Shown here in pieces: positions 10,804-21,682 of a stretch of DNA of 64,000 nucleotides. A model generated the notes under the pieces. That model saw nothing but the letters and a program-made list of their open reading frames with translations. It searched no databases and had not been told where the DNA came from. A program made the position numbers and the translations under genes. This DNA comes from Rhynchopus sp. YZ270_cl-10 (Eukaryota > Euglenozoa > Diplonemea > Diplonemida > Diplonemidae): positions 124,001 through 188,000 of the forward strand of contig OZ037843.1 of assembly GCA_964035575.1 (NCBI GenBank), given 5' to 3'. Each line of letters begins with the position of its first letter. Positions within the stretch are counted from its first letter, which is position 1.

Positions 10804-13419
10804 TCAGTGCATTACCACAACGAACGGTGCATAAGCCTTCTGCCGCACATAGCCGGTAAGCTCTTCGTAAGGTGTGCGTTGGTCCTGAGCGACGCTGTCC
10901 AACAGAGAAGACGCCTTCTCAAAGTCCTGTTTAATGATGTGCTCGAAGACCTCGTTCCACAGTGCGTGCGGGTTGTTTGAGGCAGACTCCAGCTGGTACA
11001 TCCACTCCTCGTTTTCGCTGGTGCACAGACCCTTCACAGCAAACACAGTCTGCACATTCTCACTCAACTTCTGGTACAGCACAGCACCTACACACTGGAG
11101 CACTACCTGTCCCTCAGCCTCACGTGACATGCTACGGTCAATGACACCAGGCAAGTTGCACTTCTTGTTCCAACGCTCAAGCACAACTACCCACGACATG
11201 GACTGCGAAAGAATCGACACCTTCTTCATCCCGTTGCAACCCATGTTCCCGACACGTGCCTCGCCTGTCGTGCACCCATACGAGATCTTGTGCACATCGC
11301 CAAGTGTTGCTGCTATTTTGCGTGCAGCCTTCACACAGGAAACACTGTGCGATGCGGTCGGAACAAAGGCGTTGAAGGTGGCAAGCATCTTGTCGCCAGC
11401 AAACGTGTCGCACACCCCCTTGTTGCGCTGCACTGCTGTCAGGATCGTCTCAATCACACCTGCGTGTGCGGAGAGCACCTCTGCGTCCTTGTGCTTCTTG
11501 CAGAAGGCGTGCCACAACACGACGTTCATGTGTGCCAGCGACACCTTCTTCTTCTTCATCCCTTCCACACGCAGCAGTGCCTTCTGGTGCTGTGTCTCAA
11601 CAACTGAACTCTGTGACGTGTGTGAATGCTTGGACCTGCCTGACTGCGATGTCGTCTCCTGTGAGGACTTTGTCACAGACACTTCCTCATTCTCGGTGTC
11701 GTTGACAAGCACACTCTGCGGCATGTAGTTCCGGTACTCCACCAGGTTCGCCACCATGGTAACAAAGCTGCGCTGCATCACCCCCACTTCACTCAGCTGC
11801 GACACTGCACGGCCCGTGTCCACAGCCTCCAGGTCCATCACAGCCACACTTGCCATCTCACTCCCAAGCTTCAGCAGAGGTGACGTGATGTGGCGTGTGA
11901 ACACAACAGCAATGGCAAGAAGTCCGATCACCGCAACAGCCGTCACAATCACCATCACAGTCACCGCATCCTCCTTCTGTGCGTCTGCAGAGGACAGATC
12001 TGATACCACCTTCGCACGGATTGCATTCGTCGACGCATCAATCGTATCCATCACAGACGCCCGAGGCACAAGAAGGGTTGAATACCAGAAGATAGTGCTG
12101 TGTTCAATTGTCGACGTAATTGTCCAGAACTCCGTGCCGTTCGAGTCAGACCACTTCAGGAAGGAGTCCTCTGTCTTCTCCACAAGGTCTCTGTAGTTCT
12201 GCGGGTGTGTGAACACAAACCGCCCGTGCTCTGCAATCACTGAGGGGATGTCCGACGTCGCGTCTTCCATCGAGTGGTTCGTGATGTTGATGCCCGACGC
12301 AACGAGTTCACTACTGCCCCACCAGGTGGTTATGTTCGACATCACCACCTGCCGTCCGCTGTTGTACGCGACAAGTGTCCCCACTGCACCAGACGCACGG
12401 TCGTCCTCCACCAGGTACAGCGACGTGCCAGTCGGGAGCAGCTGTGCACGCACCACGTCGGTTACTCCGTCTGCAGTCAAGGTTGCACCGACGGAACCCA
12501 CACGCTTGCCCTGCTTGGGGAACAGCGTGTACATATCTGGGTGGGTGTAGGTGTAGGTGAGCACCCAGGCCACGTAGTCCCACTGCACCTGCATGCTTGA
12601 GTAGACGAGCGTGTCTGCAGGGTTCAGGGGTGGCTCATCGGCACTCAGGTAGTGCAGCTGTTTCCCTCGCTGGGCAATGACCGGGTTGTCAAGGGGTTCA
12701 GCGTCAGAGACGGGGAATATGCACAATCCACGCAACACATCTTTGTTGTAGTCAGGATTGTAGTTGCACGGCAGTGAGGGGTCTCTGATGTCACCCAGTT
12801 CGTTGATTTCTGTGTATATTGAGTAGTCGGAAAGTCCCTCTGCCAGCGTCAGGTGGTCACGTGACTCATACAGCATAAGAATCTTCGTGCCGTTCGTAGG
12901 TAGCACACCACTCGCAGGATTCGCAATCCTGTGTGTGAACCGCGAGCCCCACCCTGCAAACCCGTCACCCCTCTTCCACGGAACAGGATGTGCCGCACTC
13001 CACGCGTAAGCTTCGTGATTGATCTCGGTCACCCCAGCCGTCATCCCAGCCTTAAAAGCAGACAAGACTGCAGGACGCATTATTGTGCGAGAAAAGGCGG
13101 GGTTCGTGGTGACGTTTGGGTGGTGTGCCCTCGCCAGGTTGGCAAGCGCGATCACAAGCTGCTCAGGCACCTTCAGGTACTCCTTCACCGCCGTGTCCAC
13201 GTTGCCAAGAACAGAGCGCAGGTAACGTGCCGAGACCGTTTCGATGTCCGCCGTACCACTGTCGAGACACATCCCGAAGCCCTCGTCACCTGTGTCACGT
13301 GCCTTCTCCAGAAGGTCGTCCCATGTTGACAGAGTGAAGCCACCGATGATCGCACCTGTCGACAGAATCAGCACCACACACAGCAGTATTGTCAGCGACT
13401 GGATGCCACACGACACCAT
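10804..13419 (-). CDS. membrane receptor with Cache-like sensor, HAMP-like linker and class III cyclase-like domain (gene B)
   Basis: Single-exon ORF of 871 residues. Residues 8-29 are a membrane span, 30-485 a large extracellular region with Cache-like character and several N-glycosylation sequons, and 486-507 a second span followed by a HAMP-like stretch to about 560. A serine-rich linker (570-612) precedes a class III nucleotide cyclase-like domain (about 625-780). That domain keeps the FAGDKMLATFNA strand and the TGEARVGNMG segment. The first metal-binding Asp strand reads SLAHMNVVLWHAF, without Asp, and the later conserved Asp/Asn segment reads LSQSMSWVVVLER. It may therefore be catalytically dead, or act only as a partner subunit. 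Its place in the membrane suggests signal reception. The interrupted paralogue lies 5 kb downstream on the same strand. Confidence 0.85.
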   Translation of the reverse strand: MVSCGIQSLTILLCVVLILSTGAIIGGFTLSTWDDLLEKARDTGDEGFGMCLDSGTADIETVSARYLRSVLGNVDTAVKEYLKVPEQLVIALANLARAHHPNVTTNPAFSRTIMRPAVLSAFKAGMTAGVTEINHEAYAWSAAHPVPWKRGDGFAGWGSRFTHRIANPASGVLPTNGTKILMLYESRDHLTLAEGLSDYSIYTEINELGDIRDPSLPCNYNPDYNKDVLRGLCIFPVSDAEPLDNPVIAQRGKQLHYLSADEPPLNPADTLVYSSMQVQWDYVAWVLTYTYTHPDMYTLFPKQGKRVGSVGATLTADGVTDVVRAQLLPTGTSLYLVEDDRASGAVGTLVAYNSGRQVVMSNITTWWGSSELVASGINITNHSMEDATSDIPSVIAEHGRFVFTHPQNYRDLVEKTEDSFLKWSDSNGTEFWTITSTIEHSTIFWYSTLLVPRASVMDTIDASTNAIRAKVVSDLSSADAQKEDAVTVMVIVTAVAVIGLLAIAVVFTRHITSPLLKLGSEMASVAVMDLEAVDTGRAVSQLSEVGVMQRSFVTMVANLVEYRNYMPQSVLVNDTENEEVSVTKSSQETTSQSGRSKHSHTSQSSVVETQHQKALLRVEGMKKKKVSLAHMNVVLWHAFCKKHKDAEVLSAHAGVIETILTAVQRNKGVCDTFAGDKMLATFNAFVPTASHSVSCVKAARKIAATLGDVHKISYGCTTGEARVGNMGCNGMKKVSILSQSMSWVVVLERWNKKCNLPGVIDRSMSREAEGQVVLQCVGAVLYQKLSENVQTVFAVKGLCTSENEEWMYQLESASNNPHALWNEVFEHIIKQDFEKASSLLDSVAQDQRTPYEELTGYVRQKAYAPFVVVMH

Positions 13420-13500
13420 TATTCTGTGTACAGAAAGGGAGGAAAGTGTCTGCGGATGTGTGGTATGGTGTGGGACACAGCTGAGAATACATAAAACAAC
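13420..13500 (-). promoter_or_regulatory. conserved 5' flank of cyclase-like gene B
   Basis: Resembles the 5' flank of gene A (5665-5757) and ends just before a long T-rich tract (13511-13615). Probably 5' UTR and proximal promoter. The boundaries are inferred only from the similarity between paralogues. Confidence 0.4.
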
Positions 13501-13788
13501 AGCACCTTTTACCTATTTTTTTTTTTTTTTTTTTTTTTTTTGTATTTTTGCTTTTTTTTTTTTTTTTGTGTCCTCTTTTTTTTTGTTTGTTTTTTTGTTT
13601 TTTGTTGTTGTGTTGTCTGAACGTGATACTTGTGAGTAATACTGTTTCAGGGTATCTGGATGACTGAGGGGCCTGTTTGCTTTTTGCTGGGAGGGGGAAA
13701 GGGACGGGAGCATCGTATAGGGAAGGTGAAGGCGCCTGAAGAAACATATAAAAAAAAAATAATAATAATAAAAAACAGAAACGTTTAT

Positions 13789-13830
13789 CAGATGAACTCA
13801 AGCCTCTCCGTGCTTAGTCACCTTAAAAAA
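13789..13830 (+). repeat. short dispersed motif D, copy 1
   Basis: Contains AGATGAACTCAAGCC, CTCTCCGTGC and TTAGTCACCTT, ending in an A run. Related copies lie at 21683-21720, 23264-23310 and 23437-23489. Function unknown. Confidence 0.6.
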
Positions 13831-14371
13831 ACATTCACATTTCTCTCCAAAACCCTTAGAGAAATGAGCTGCGGTGGTGGGTAAAAAACTGGTCAGTGCT
13901 TTTTAAAAAAAAAAGAGGAAGAGGGGAAGGGGGAAAATAAGACTATAAAAAAAAAAAAAAACACAAAACAAGGATACGAAGTTGAAAAAAATATTGGGGT
14001 GGGAACTTCTCATATTGATGACAGTTTTGAGAGAGAAATATGGGGAGCGGGAGGGGGAAAAAAAAAATGTTTTTTTTTTGGGGGGGGAAGCAAAAATACA
14101 AACTGTAGAGAACGGTGGGATGGGTGGGGAATGGGACGAGGGGGTACATGATACCGGTCAGATACACCACGAAGTAAATGTGGCGCTGCAGGCATGCAAA
14201 CAATTTTGACGCCGTCCGCAAATTTTATAAATAAAAATGATATCTCGAAAGGATACCATAAAAATGCGTATTTTTAGTGATAAGGTGGGTGGGGGGAGGA
14301 GGAGAGATGAAAGACATTGAAAAAAAAAAAATGTTTGGTTGTTTAGTTGAGTGGAAATACGACAACAGCTA

Positions 14372-14423
14372 TTTTGTTGTGTCGACAATCACCTACCGAG
14401 GTAGGATCTGTACACAATGTCGC
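14372..14423 (+). repeat. short dispersed motif C with a paired core
   Basis: GTCGACAATCA is followed by a CCTAC/GTAGG stem and closed by a CGACA/TGTCG pairing. Related sites at 15327-15348 (partial), 15937-15970, 16196-16246 and 23620-23661 keep the frame. At two of these sites a different inner stem is present. Confidence 0.55.
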
Positions 14424-14649
14424 CCTTTTTTTTTTCCTTCTTCCTTTTTGATAATTTTTGTTTTAGTAGCTTGCCGGAGCAGTCTTCACTTTTTGGTCCA
14501 CTCTAAAAAGTAAATCAATTTATCGCGATTTTTTGGTTTTTTTTTTTTTGATTTTCATTTGGAAGACAACAAGAGCGTATTCTTGGGTCCTTTGTGTCAT
14601 GTTATCGACAAAACCCGGAAAAATAGCTCTCATGCATGCATCTGCCAAT

Positions 14650-14681
<32 letters not shown>

Positions 14682-15867
14682 CCCTTTTTTTTTTTGCTGA
14701 GTCGTTCCTGACGCGGTAAACCGATACTTTCCTTTTCCCTTTTTTTTTTTTTTGATTTGACCATTTTTTTTGTGCGCCTTTTCCTTTGTTCTGTGGCAAA
14801 AAAAAAAATAAGGGAGGGGAGAGGTGGGGGAGGAAAAAAAGGGATGATTTACAACTGGGGGAGAGGGAGGGAGCAAGAGCTAGAATTTCGTGGGGTGTAC
14901 GACAATGTTTTTTTTTTTAATTTTTTTTTCCCTTTTTTTTTTTTGGGTACAAACGCCCAATATGATAGAAAAAACCAAAAAAAGGCAAAAAAAAACAATA
15001 AAAAAAAAACACAGTTTCGCGTTTTTTTTTTCTCTTTTTTTGGGGAAAAATTCCAGTGTGTTAGTACACTTCACCCCCGTTTTTTTTTCACGCGTATGTT
15101 GTGCGATTTTTGTGTGTTTAAGTTTGTGTAGTTTTCCTCTGGACAGCAGGACGGTGGCCTTAAGTCGGCATCCGATTCACATGATAATAAGCGTAACAAC
15201 TCACCTGCTGCTTTAAAAAAAAAAGAGGAAAAAAACAGAAAAAAAATCTTCCCCTAAAAGGGGAAGATAGGAGAGAGGCAGGGTTTCACTTTAGCTTCTA
15301 GTACAAATTCTGATGAAGTCCGACGTAGTTTTGTTGTGTCGACAAAAAAATAAAATAAAAAAAAGTAAAAAATAAAAAACGCCTAACGCCACCCACCCCT
15401 TCTTGGTGTAGGGCAACCCAGGGTCTAATTCAGGCCGAAGCCTTTTTTTTTTTGCCATTTTTAAAAATAAAAAAGAAACATCATCAGACACAGCTTTTCT
15501 AATAATACACTGTGGGTTAGGGGGGGTGTGGGGATTACAAATCGGGGTTCATTTGCTATCCCCAAATGGTATTCCGCAATGTGCTTCTCCCCACATCCCC
15601 CAGGCCAACAGTGCAAAGGCATGCATCAGGAAACAAAATCAAATTTAGAAAAAAATTTAAAAGATGGACAAGCCTCCTTCATGCACAAAAGCATCTTTCA
15701 AATATTAGAAGGAAAAAAAAAATACACACATTGTTAGGAGAAAGAGGACATAAAGGGAGAGGAACAAGAATCAGGCACCAAAAGACTAGTCTTCCAACAG
15801 TCCCTTCCCCTGCACTATCTGGGTTCCTCCTCAACCTCTTCTTCTTTCCCCTTTTATTTTTTTTTTT

Positions 15868-15970
15868 GAAAACTTGGTTGTATTAGTGTAGCCACCCGAG
15901 GATGAACTCCACTATTTTTTAAAAAAATTTACACAAAACATTTTGTTGTGTGTCGACAATCAGCTGAACT
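15868..15970 (+). repeat. short dispersed motifs B and C in tandem
   Basis: Motif B (15868-15915) reads GAAAACTTGGTTG, then TAGTGTAGCCACCC and CTCCACTA. The TAGTG and CACTA ends can pair. Motif C (GTCGACAATC) follows after about 40 bp. The same B-then-C order recurs at 16134-16246. Confidence 0.6.
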
Positions 15971-16133
15971 AAAACCCCTACTTTTGGACCAAAGAGAAAC
16001 GATTTTTGCCCAATGTCCATTTTTTTTTTTTGAAAAAAACAAAAAAAAAACGATAGCGCAGGCTATGTAAACCTACACTACATTTTTTTGGGGAGGGAAA
16101 CTTTTTTGCTTGGATGATATGCTTATTTTTTGT

Positions 16134-16246
16134 TGAAAAAATTTTGACAACGTGTAGACACCCAACCCTCTGTGAACTCCACACATTTTTTTTTTGAAAG
16201 TCGACAAAAAAAAAATCCCCTGTGACAGGTTCTGTTCACAATGTCA
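16134..16246 (+). repeat. short dispersed motifs B and C, diverged copy
   Basis: A B-like block (16134-16185) with GTGTAGACACCC and CTCCACAC is followed by a C-like block (16196-16246). The inner stem of the C block is CCTG/CAGG, replacing the CCTAC/GTAGG of the copy at 14372. Confidence 0.5.
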
Positions 16247-16829
16247 ACCAAGAAGACTGGGAATGAGGAATGGGAGATGGAGGGTACACCCTGCTACAGC
16301 ACAAACCACAGAAAACAGAGTTTTTTTTTTTATATTTTTTTGGATTGATTGAGATCTTGTGTTAGCAGGGGTTTTTTTTTTGGGAAGGGCAAAAAAAGAG
16401 ACACGAAAAGAGAGAAAAAAATGGGGGGGTTGGTGATCACCTATCTCCCCTCAGATTGATCACCTCAAAAAAGAAAATCCAGATGTGAAAAAAAAAACAT
16501 CGGGGGAAGGGAGGGGGGGCATGAAATAGCGCAAGCAGCCACAGGGGAGGAGGGATGGGAGGGGAACTAAAGATCGATGCCTTCTCTCTCTTCGCGTACA
16601 CATCTTTTTTTAAAAAAATATAGAAATTTTTTTGAACCAAAAATTTGAGCCGGGGGATCTGGGGGGGGACATTATTGTGTATGAGGGTGTTTTTTTTTTT
16701 TTCGTTGGGTTTGTAGCAATACACATAGTTTTATAACAAAACTGTACAAGACGAAGTCCTAAATAAAAATAAAACAAAAAGAAAAAAGGAAAAAAGATAT
16801 AAAATAAACTAAAATTAAAGAGGGGGGGG

Positions 16830-17097
16830 TTTGAAAATGTTTTTTGTATGTTTTGAAAGTGCTTTGTGCTCTGTTTAATTTTGCTTGATAGTTTTGTAGA
16901 CGTGGAGTTGGAGAGGAAGGGCGCGTTACTTTGTATGAGATTACGACTTATCCTCTTTCTCAGCCACTGTCAAATATCCTTGTTATTTGTTTGTTTATTT
17001 GCTTGTCTTCGTTGAAAGAAACGAAAACAAAAAAAAAAAAAAAAAAAAAAGGGGGGTTGATAAAAGAGGGTACAGCCAGTACACCTTCCCTTTTGTA
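16830..17097 (+). repeat. 268-bp dispersed repeat, copy 1
   Basis: Nearly identical to 23758-24026, beginning TTTGAAAATGTTTTTTG and ending GTACAGCCAGTACACC, with an internal A run of variable length. It is bounded on both sides by AGAG plus a G run, which looks like a target-site duplication. No ORF or terminal inverted repeat is present. It is probably a short retroposon-like element. Confidence 0.75.
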
Positions 17098-17108
17098 GAG
17101 GGGGGGGT

Positions 17109-17136
17109 TTGGATCGACGCTCCAGCGTCGATCCAA
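17109..17136. other. 13-bp perfect hairpin next to the 268-bp repeat
   Basis: TTGGATCGACGCT and its exact complement are separated by only CC. It lies just beyond the right end of the 268-bp repeat and is not present beside the second copy. It could be a recombination footprint, a mobile-element relic or a structured RNA end. Confidence 0.6.
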
Positions 17137-18546
17137 TAATGCCGAAAACCGTGAATGTAGCTTCGAAAGGTAAAAAAGAAGAAGAGGAAAAATGTCAGAC
17201 ACATGTTACCTCTGTATGCAAGTACTTCAAATTAAACAAAGAGGTGCAGGCTGAAGGGAAAATAAAAAAAAAATATAATTTCTCTCGCAAAGAAATTCCA
17301 AGAAAAAAATAAAAAGTTTTGCCTTTTTTTTTGAGGTGACCAGCCTCTCGTTACCACCTGATAGGTGAAAGATGAACACTAATAACACTAATTACGCCAT
17401 CAAAAGCACAAGGACATGAGTTTTTATTTTTTTTTTTTTCAAAAATGGATGAAAAAAAAAACGCACTATTTTTGATGTTCTGAATGATGTGCGGAGTATT
17501 GTAGCTTTTTGAATCGGCAAAAAGCACAGTGCAAAAAAAAAAACGAACCTCCCCAAAAGGGAAAACTAAATGTGTCACTCAGAATGTTGGACGAAGCTGT
17601 TTTTTTCGCCCGCTTTTTTTTTTTTTTCTTTCTCACAAAAGCATGCTCGAAAAAAGCCTTGAACGAATGCAAGGGGAGAGAGGGGGTAAGGTAACAACGT
17701 TTTTTGTGTCTAAGATGAATGCACAAGACACTCTATGATATAAAGTCATCTTTTTTGACACAAATACGGTTGGGCTACAAGGCAAAGTGTACATCGGGCA
17801 AAATACCTGCTAACGCTCAGAAGAAGAAAAAAAGATTTCAGTTTTCTTTTCCCTCCCCAAAGTACAGTGACACATTTTTGGGGTCCTCAAAAAAAATAGC
17901 TTCATTTTTTTTTTGTTGAGGATTTGTGTAGTAGATTTGCTTTTCAAAGTTATGTATGACATGAAGGCCAAGAGAAAGGGTGTGTTGCTTGGTTGAGATT
18001 GATGACTCATTGGTTACGATCTCAGAACTATGAAAAGATGTTTTAAAACTACATAGGCTTTTGTTGTATTGCCACTTTGTCATGACACGTGATTCACTTG
18101 TCATTTTTTTTACTTGTCATTTCATTTGTAAAAATAACAAGTTTTTTTCTTCAAATTGTCGATTGTCGCTTGGGTCCCGTCGTGTATGGCCTTTGGTGAG
18201 GGGAGGGGGAGGAGGACACACACTCAAAAATTGAAATTAAAAATAAAAAAATAGGCCGTGATATGAACCGTGTCTTCATGTGCAACCTTTGTGTGTGTGT
18301 GTGTGTCCCCTCGGACTCCCCCCTCCCCCCTTTAGGAATGCTAACTTTGATTATTTTCTGGAATTGGCCAACAAAAAAAGAAAAAAGTGTCGATTTTGTC
18401 GTTCCCTCAACCCTTCCTTTCTCGTAGTTGTTTTGACGCTTCCACAATCTTTCACCTGGTGGGTGGTGTTTGCGGAGCCACGGTTGAGTTGAGTGAACGA
18501 CGTGACACTTTCCGCTCACAAAGCAGTGTGCGTAAAATAAATAAAC

Positions 18547-18819
18547 TACCGACCCTCCCCCGTGAAATTGTCCCCCCCCAAAAACCGGATTTTTTGCCCC
18601 GACGGACAATTTCAAGGCAGGGGGGGACAATTTCAAGGGAGTCGCGGGGACAACCTTTGCTCTCCCTTCTTCACACCAAAACGGCCACCCCCCTACAGTA
18701 CGAGAAATTGTCCCCCCTTTTTGCCGTACGTGATATTGTCCCCCCCTCACTTTTCCCCCCAGGGGGGACAATTTCAAGGGGGTCGGAGGGGGGGACAATT
18801 TCACGGGGGAGGGTCGGTA
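18547..18819. mobile_element. foldback/MITE-like element, 273 bp, with repeated subterminal motifs
   Basis: About 32 bp at each end are exact inverted repeats starting TACCGACCCTCCCCCGTG, so the element begins and ends with TA. Inside, the motif GACAATTTCA next to a G run occurs several times in both orientations. Repeated subterminal motifs are typical of transposase-binding regions in non-autonomous DNA transposons. It encodes nothing; the larger ORFs crossing it are artefacts of its palindromic structure. Confidence 0.85.
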
Positions 18820-19261
18820 CATTTTTTTTCCCCCCCCAACATTTCCCGCCCTCAAAAAAAAAATTACCTTTCTCAGCATCTAAATACAAATCAATTTTTA
18901 TGCACTTTCCATTAGAGAAAGCACACAAAGGACATTCAAAAAAAAAAAAAAAAAAACACATTCCAAGAAAAGAAAACTGAGCAACTAAAAGGGGGGGACG
19001 CTCTGGAATAGTTGGGTCAGGTGCCATCAATATATGTGGTGCAAATCTCTCTTCCCTTCTTTGATGAGTATTTTTATTTTCACTTTTTTTTTCTAGAACT
19101 TTGACAACCTATTTTGGGCAACGATCCTACAATTACGCTCAACTCCAAGAACAATGTGTGTGTTGGGATTAAAAAGGAGAGGTTTTGTTTGTTTGTTTTG
19201 TCTGTTTTTTTTGACAAATTTTTTTTTTTTGTCACTTTTTATCTACTGATTTATGCTGTTA

Positions 19262-19341
19262 TGGTGCTCCGGGAGGGGGTCGATATTGACAGGTCGCCGA
19301 CAGGTCGCTGACAGGTCGTTGACCGACTTCCGAAAGCACCA
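19262..19341. mobile_element. GGTGCT-family MITE, 80 bp
   Basis: The ends TGGTGCTCCGG and, reversed, TGGTGCTTTCGG form inverted repeats, with TA on both sides. The interior holds three 11-bp tandem units GACAGGTCGCC/GCT/GTT. Relatives lie at 20316-20373, 42967-43080 and 62690-62803. Confidence 0.75.
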
Positions 19342-20315
19342 TATTACTTTCCTATTTTTTGTGTTGGGATTTCTGTTGTTTTGCTTTAGTTTTTTTCACA
19401 ACGATTTAGAAAGACGTGCAATAATACTCTGCCTGAAAAAATGAAGAGGGAAAAGAACAAATGGTATTCAGGAACCTCTGAATACAAAAAAAAAATACAA
19501 ACAAAAAAAGTTGACTTGAAATACAACAGTACTTCGATACAAAGAAAACTTGACAGATGGATGTGCTCTCGTGCACACACATCCGTACAAAGAGATTTTT
19601 TTTTTTAAATTTTTTGCGTCATCCTACGTTTTGAGGGTATTGCCAGGGGAGCAGAGTCTCGCTGCCTAACAAACCCAAAAAAAAAAAAAACGGATGAGAA
19701 AAAAGAAAAAAAAAAAGAGAGGTTTGGCCAGATTACCCGAAAAGGGAGAAACTTTTAAAAAGAAATAAATGTACGTTCTTCCCCTTCTGCACATTGTTTG
19801 TCTATACAAGGTGTTAAAAACGGTTGCAATCCTGAAAAAAAAAAAAAATACCTTAAATTTTACGTATAGTTCTCTCCCAACAGCTAATACCAAAAACCCC
19901 GTTCGTCTTTTTTTGTTTTGATAAATTGTCGTGCTTCTGTGTCTGGGATTGCACACGGCGCTTTTTTTTTGTTGTTGTGTTTTTTTTTTTTTTTTTTTTG
20001 GGTGTTTTCCTCAAGGGGGGCAGATGATTAGGACGTTGTTGTTGAAAGAAAAGATGAAGTTGTCCATCAGCATCGTCATCTAGGATGGGTGGGGTGGGGT
20101 GGGTGGGAGAGGAACACACCTCCCCTCAATGGAATAATTTTCACAGAAACAAAAAAAAAGAAAAATTGAACGGATATTTTCCCCGGAAAAGAAAATTACC
20201 GGTGCACTCGCGTGGGAAAAAAAAAAACTTTAGAAAAACTAGACGTGCTAAAAGTACCCCACGAGAGGCAATGCACGTCTTTGTTGTAAGAAGAAAAAAA
20301 AAAAAAAGGCGTTGT

Positions 20316-20373
20316 TGGTGCTGCGGAGGGAGTCAATATTGACAGGTCGTTGACCGATTTCCCCATAGCACCA
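20316..20373. mobile_element. GGTGCT-family MITE, 58 bp, shortest copy
   Basis: Starts TGGTGCTGCGG and ends ATAGCACCA. It keeps a single GACAGGTCGTT unit, so copies of this family differ in the number of internal 11-bp units. Target-site duplication unclear. Confidence 0.6.
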
Positions 20374-20704
20374 CGTGTGTGTTTTTTTTTTTTTTTTTAT
20401 AAAAATTTAATTGAATTTTATGGTTTGGTTTTTTTTTTTTTCAGTATTCTGTGTCTGGGGGCATTTCGTTGTTTTTCCCGTTAGACTCCGCTAGACTCAC
20501 GTTACACTTTTTCTTTTTCATTTCTTTTCTTTTCTTTTCGCATTTTGGGAACGGTTGAGACAGACTGAAACAAAACCCTCCCCCTTCTTTCCCAAAGGCT
20601 AAGCAAAGAAAGAAGAAAAATGTAAAAAAAAAAAAAAAAAAAAAAAACCAAATTATAACGACTTTATCCCTTTTAAGGGCGTGGTTGCGGAACATAGGGA
20701 AGTG

Positions 20705-20911
20705 CACGACGGTGAAGTATAGTACATTACAAGTGAAGTTACATGTAACGTTACAAGTGAAAAACCGTTACAAGTGAGTTACAAGTGGGATACATGAATT
20801 ACAGGCAAAATCAGGTTGTAACTGGTGGGTTACAAGTGAGTTACATGTAACAAAAGTTACATGTAACTCACTTGTAACTCCACTTGTAACACCCGTTACA
20901 TCACCGTCGTG
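20705..20911. mobile_element. inverted-repeat element rich in GTTACAAGTG, 207 bp
   Basis: The ends CACGACGGTGAAGTA and, reversed, CACGACGGTGATGTA are 15-bp inverted repeats with one mismatch. The interior is filled with GTTACAAGTG and GTTACATGTAAC in both orientations, so the whole can fold on itself. Non-coding. Probably a MITE. Confidence 0.75.
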
Positions 20912-21148
20912 TAAGAGGGAAAAGCACCCAGAGAGGGGGAGGGGGGGGGGTTTTGAAAATATTAAAAAAAGGAAGAAACAAAAAACAAAAAGTGTACTTT
21001 GTTGTGGAAAAAAAAATTTTTTGCGCAAAAGACAAGACGCTTACCTTTAGATGGCTGACAGCTTGTCTTCGTTACAGATTTTTGAGGGGGGGAGTTTTTT
21101 TTTTTTTTGAGAGCAAAAAAAAAAAAAAAAAAAATCCGGCAGGGGTGT

Positions 21149-21168
21149 GGGGGGGGGGGGGGGGGGGG
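21149..21168 (+). other. 20-base G run
   Basis: A continuous run of twenty G, preceded by GGGGTGT, in an AT-rich setting. It could form a G-quadruplex. Its length should be treated with caution because homopolymers assemble poorly. Confidence 0.7.
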
Positions 21169-21682
21169 CCATAAAAAAAATGATAAATTCTTATTTTGAA
21201 GAAAGGGTCTACATCATAGCTTACAACCTTTCACTTCATTTTAAAAAAAAAGCGCAAAAAAGAAATGGGAATGTTGAGAACGTTGCCCAACAGAAAATAA
21301 GCTTATTGGTCGTCGTGTCCGTCTTCTTCTTTTATATTAGAGAGCATAAGCAGTTTCAAAAAAATCATAACAAAACAAACAAACAAAAAAACTTTAGTTT
21401 CACATACTTTCGAGGGGAAAGTACAAAAAGAACGTTCTGAATAGATACGTCAAAAATAAAATATAAAAATATAAAAAAAAACAGTACACATAAATGAACA
21501 TCTCTTACTACCGAAGGGTCAACAAACAGATGACTTTTTTTTTTTAAAAAAGACAAAAGTCGCCTTTTTTTTTTTCAACCCTAAACAGTCGACAAAGATC
21601 ACTTATAAAAATAGTTATATTTTCATAAGTGCGTGCATTTAAAAAAAAAACAAAAAAAAAAAAAACTAGAGAGAGGTTATCT

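Larger units (their letters stand above)
13501..18546. other. 5-kb AT-rich spacer dominated by homopolymer runs, no gene
   Basis: A and T runs of 10-30 bases recur every one or two hundred bases, several abutting short G runs. The 60-120 residue ORFs are lysine- or phenylalanine-rich translations of these runs. The recognisable contents are short dispersed motifs (13789-13830, 14372-14423, 15327-15348, 15868-15970, 16134-16246), a 268-bp repeat at 16830-17097 and a hairpin at 17109-17136. Confidence 0.6.

Noticed and set aside
14520-15130. ORFs of 60-125 residues rich in Lys or Phe
   Set aside because: Translations of A and T runs, with no conserved content.
18151-18980. ORFs of 242 and 197 residues around 18.2-19.0 kb
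   Set aside because: They cross the foldback element and read its inverted repeats; composition is low-complexity and the frames exist on both strands.
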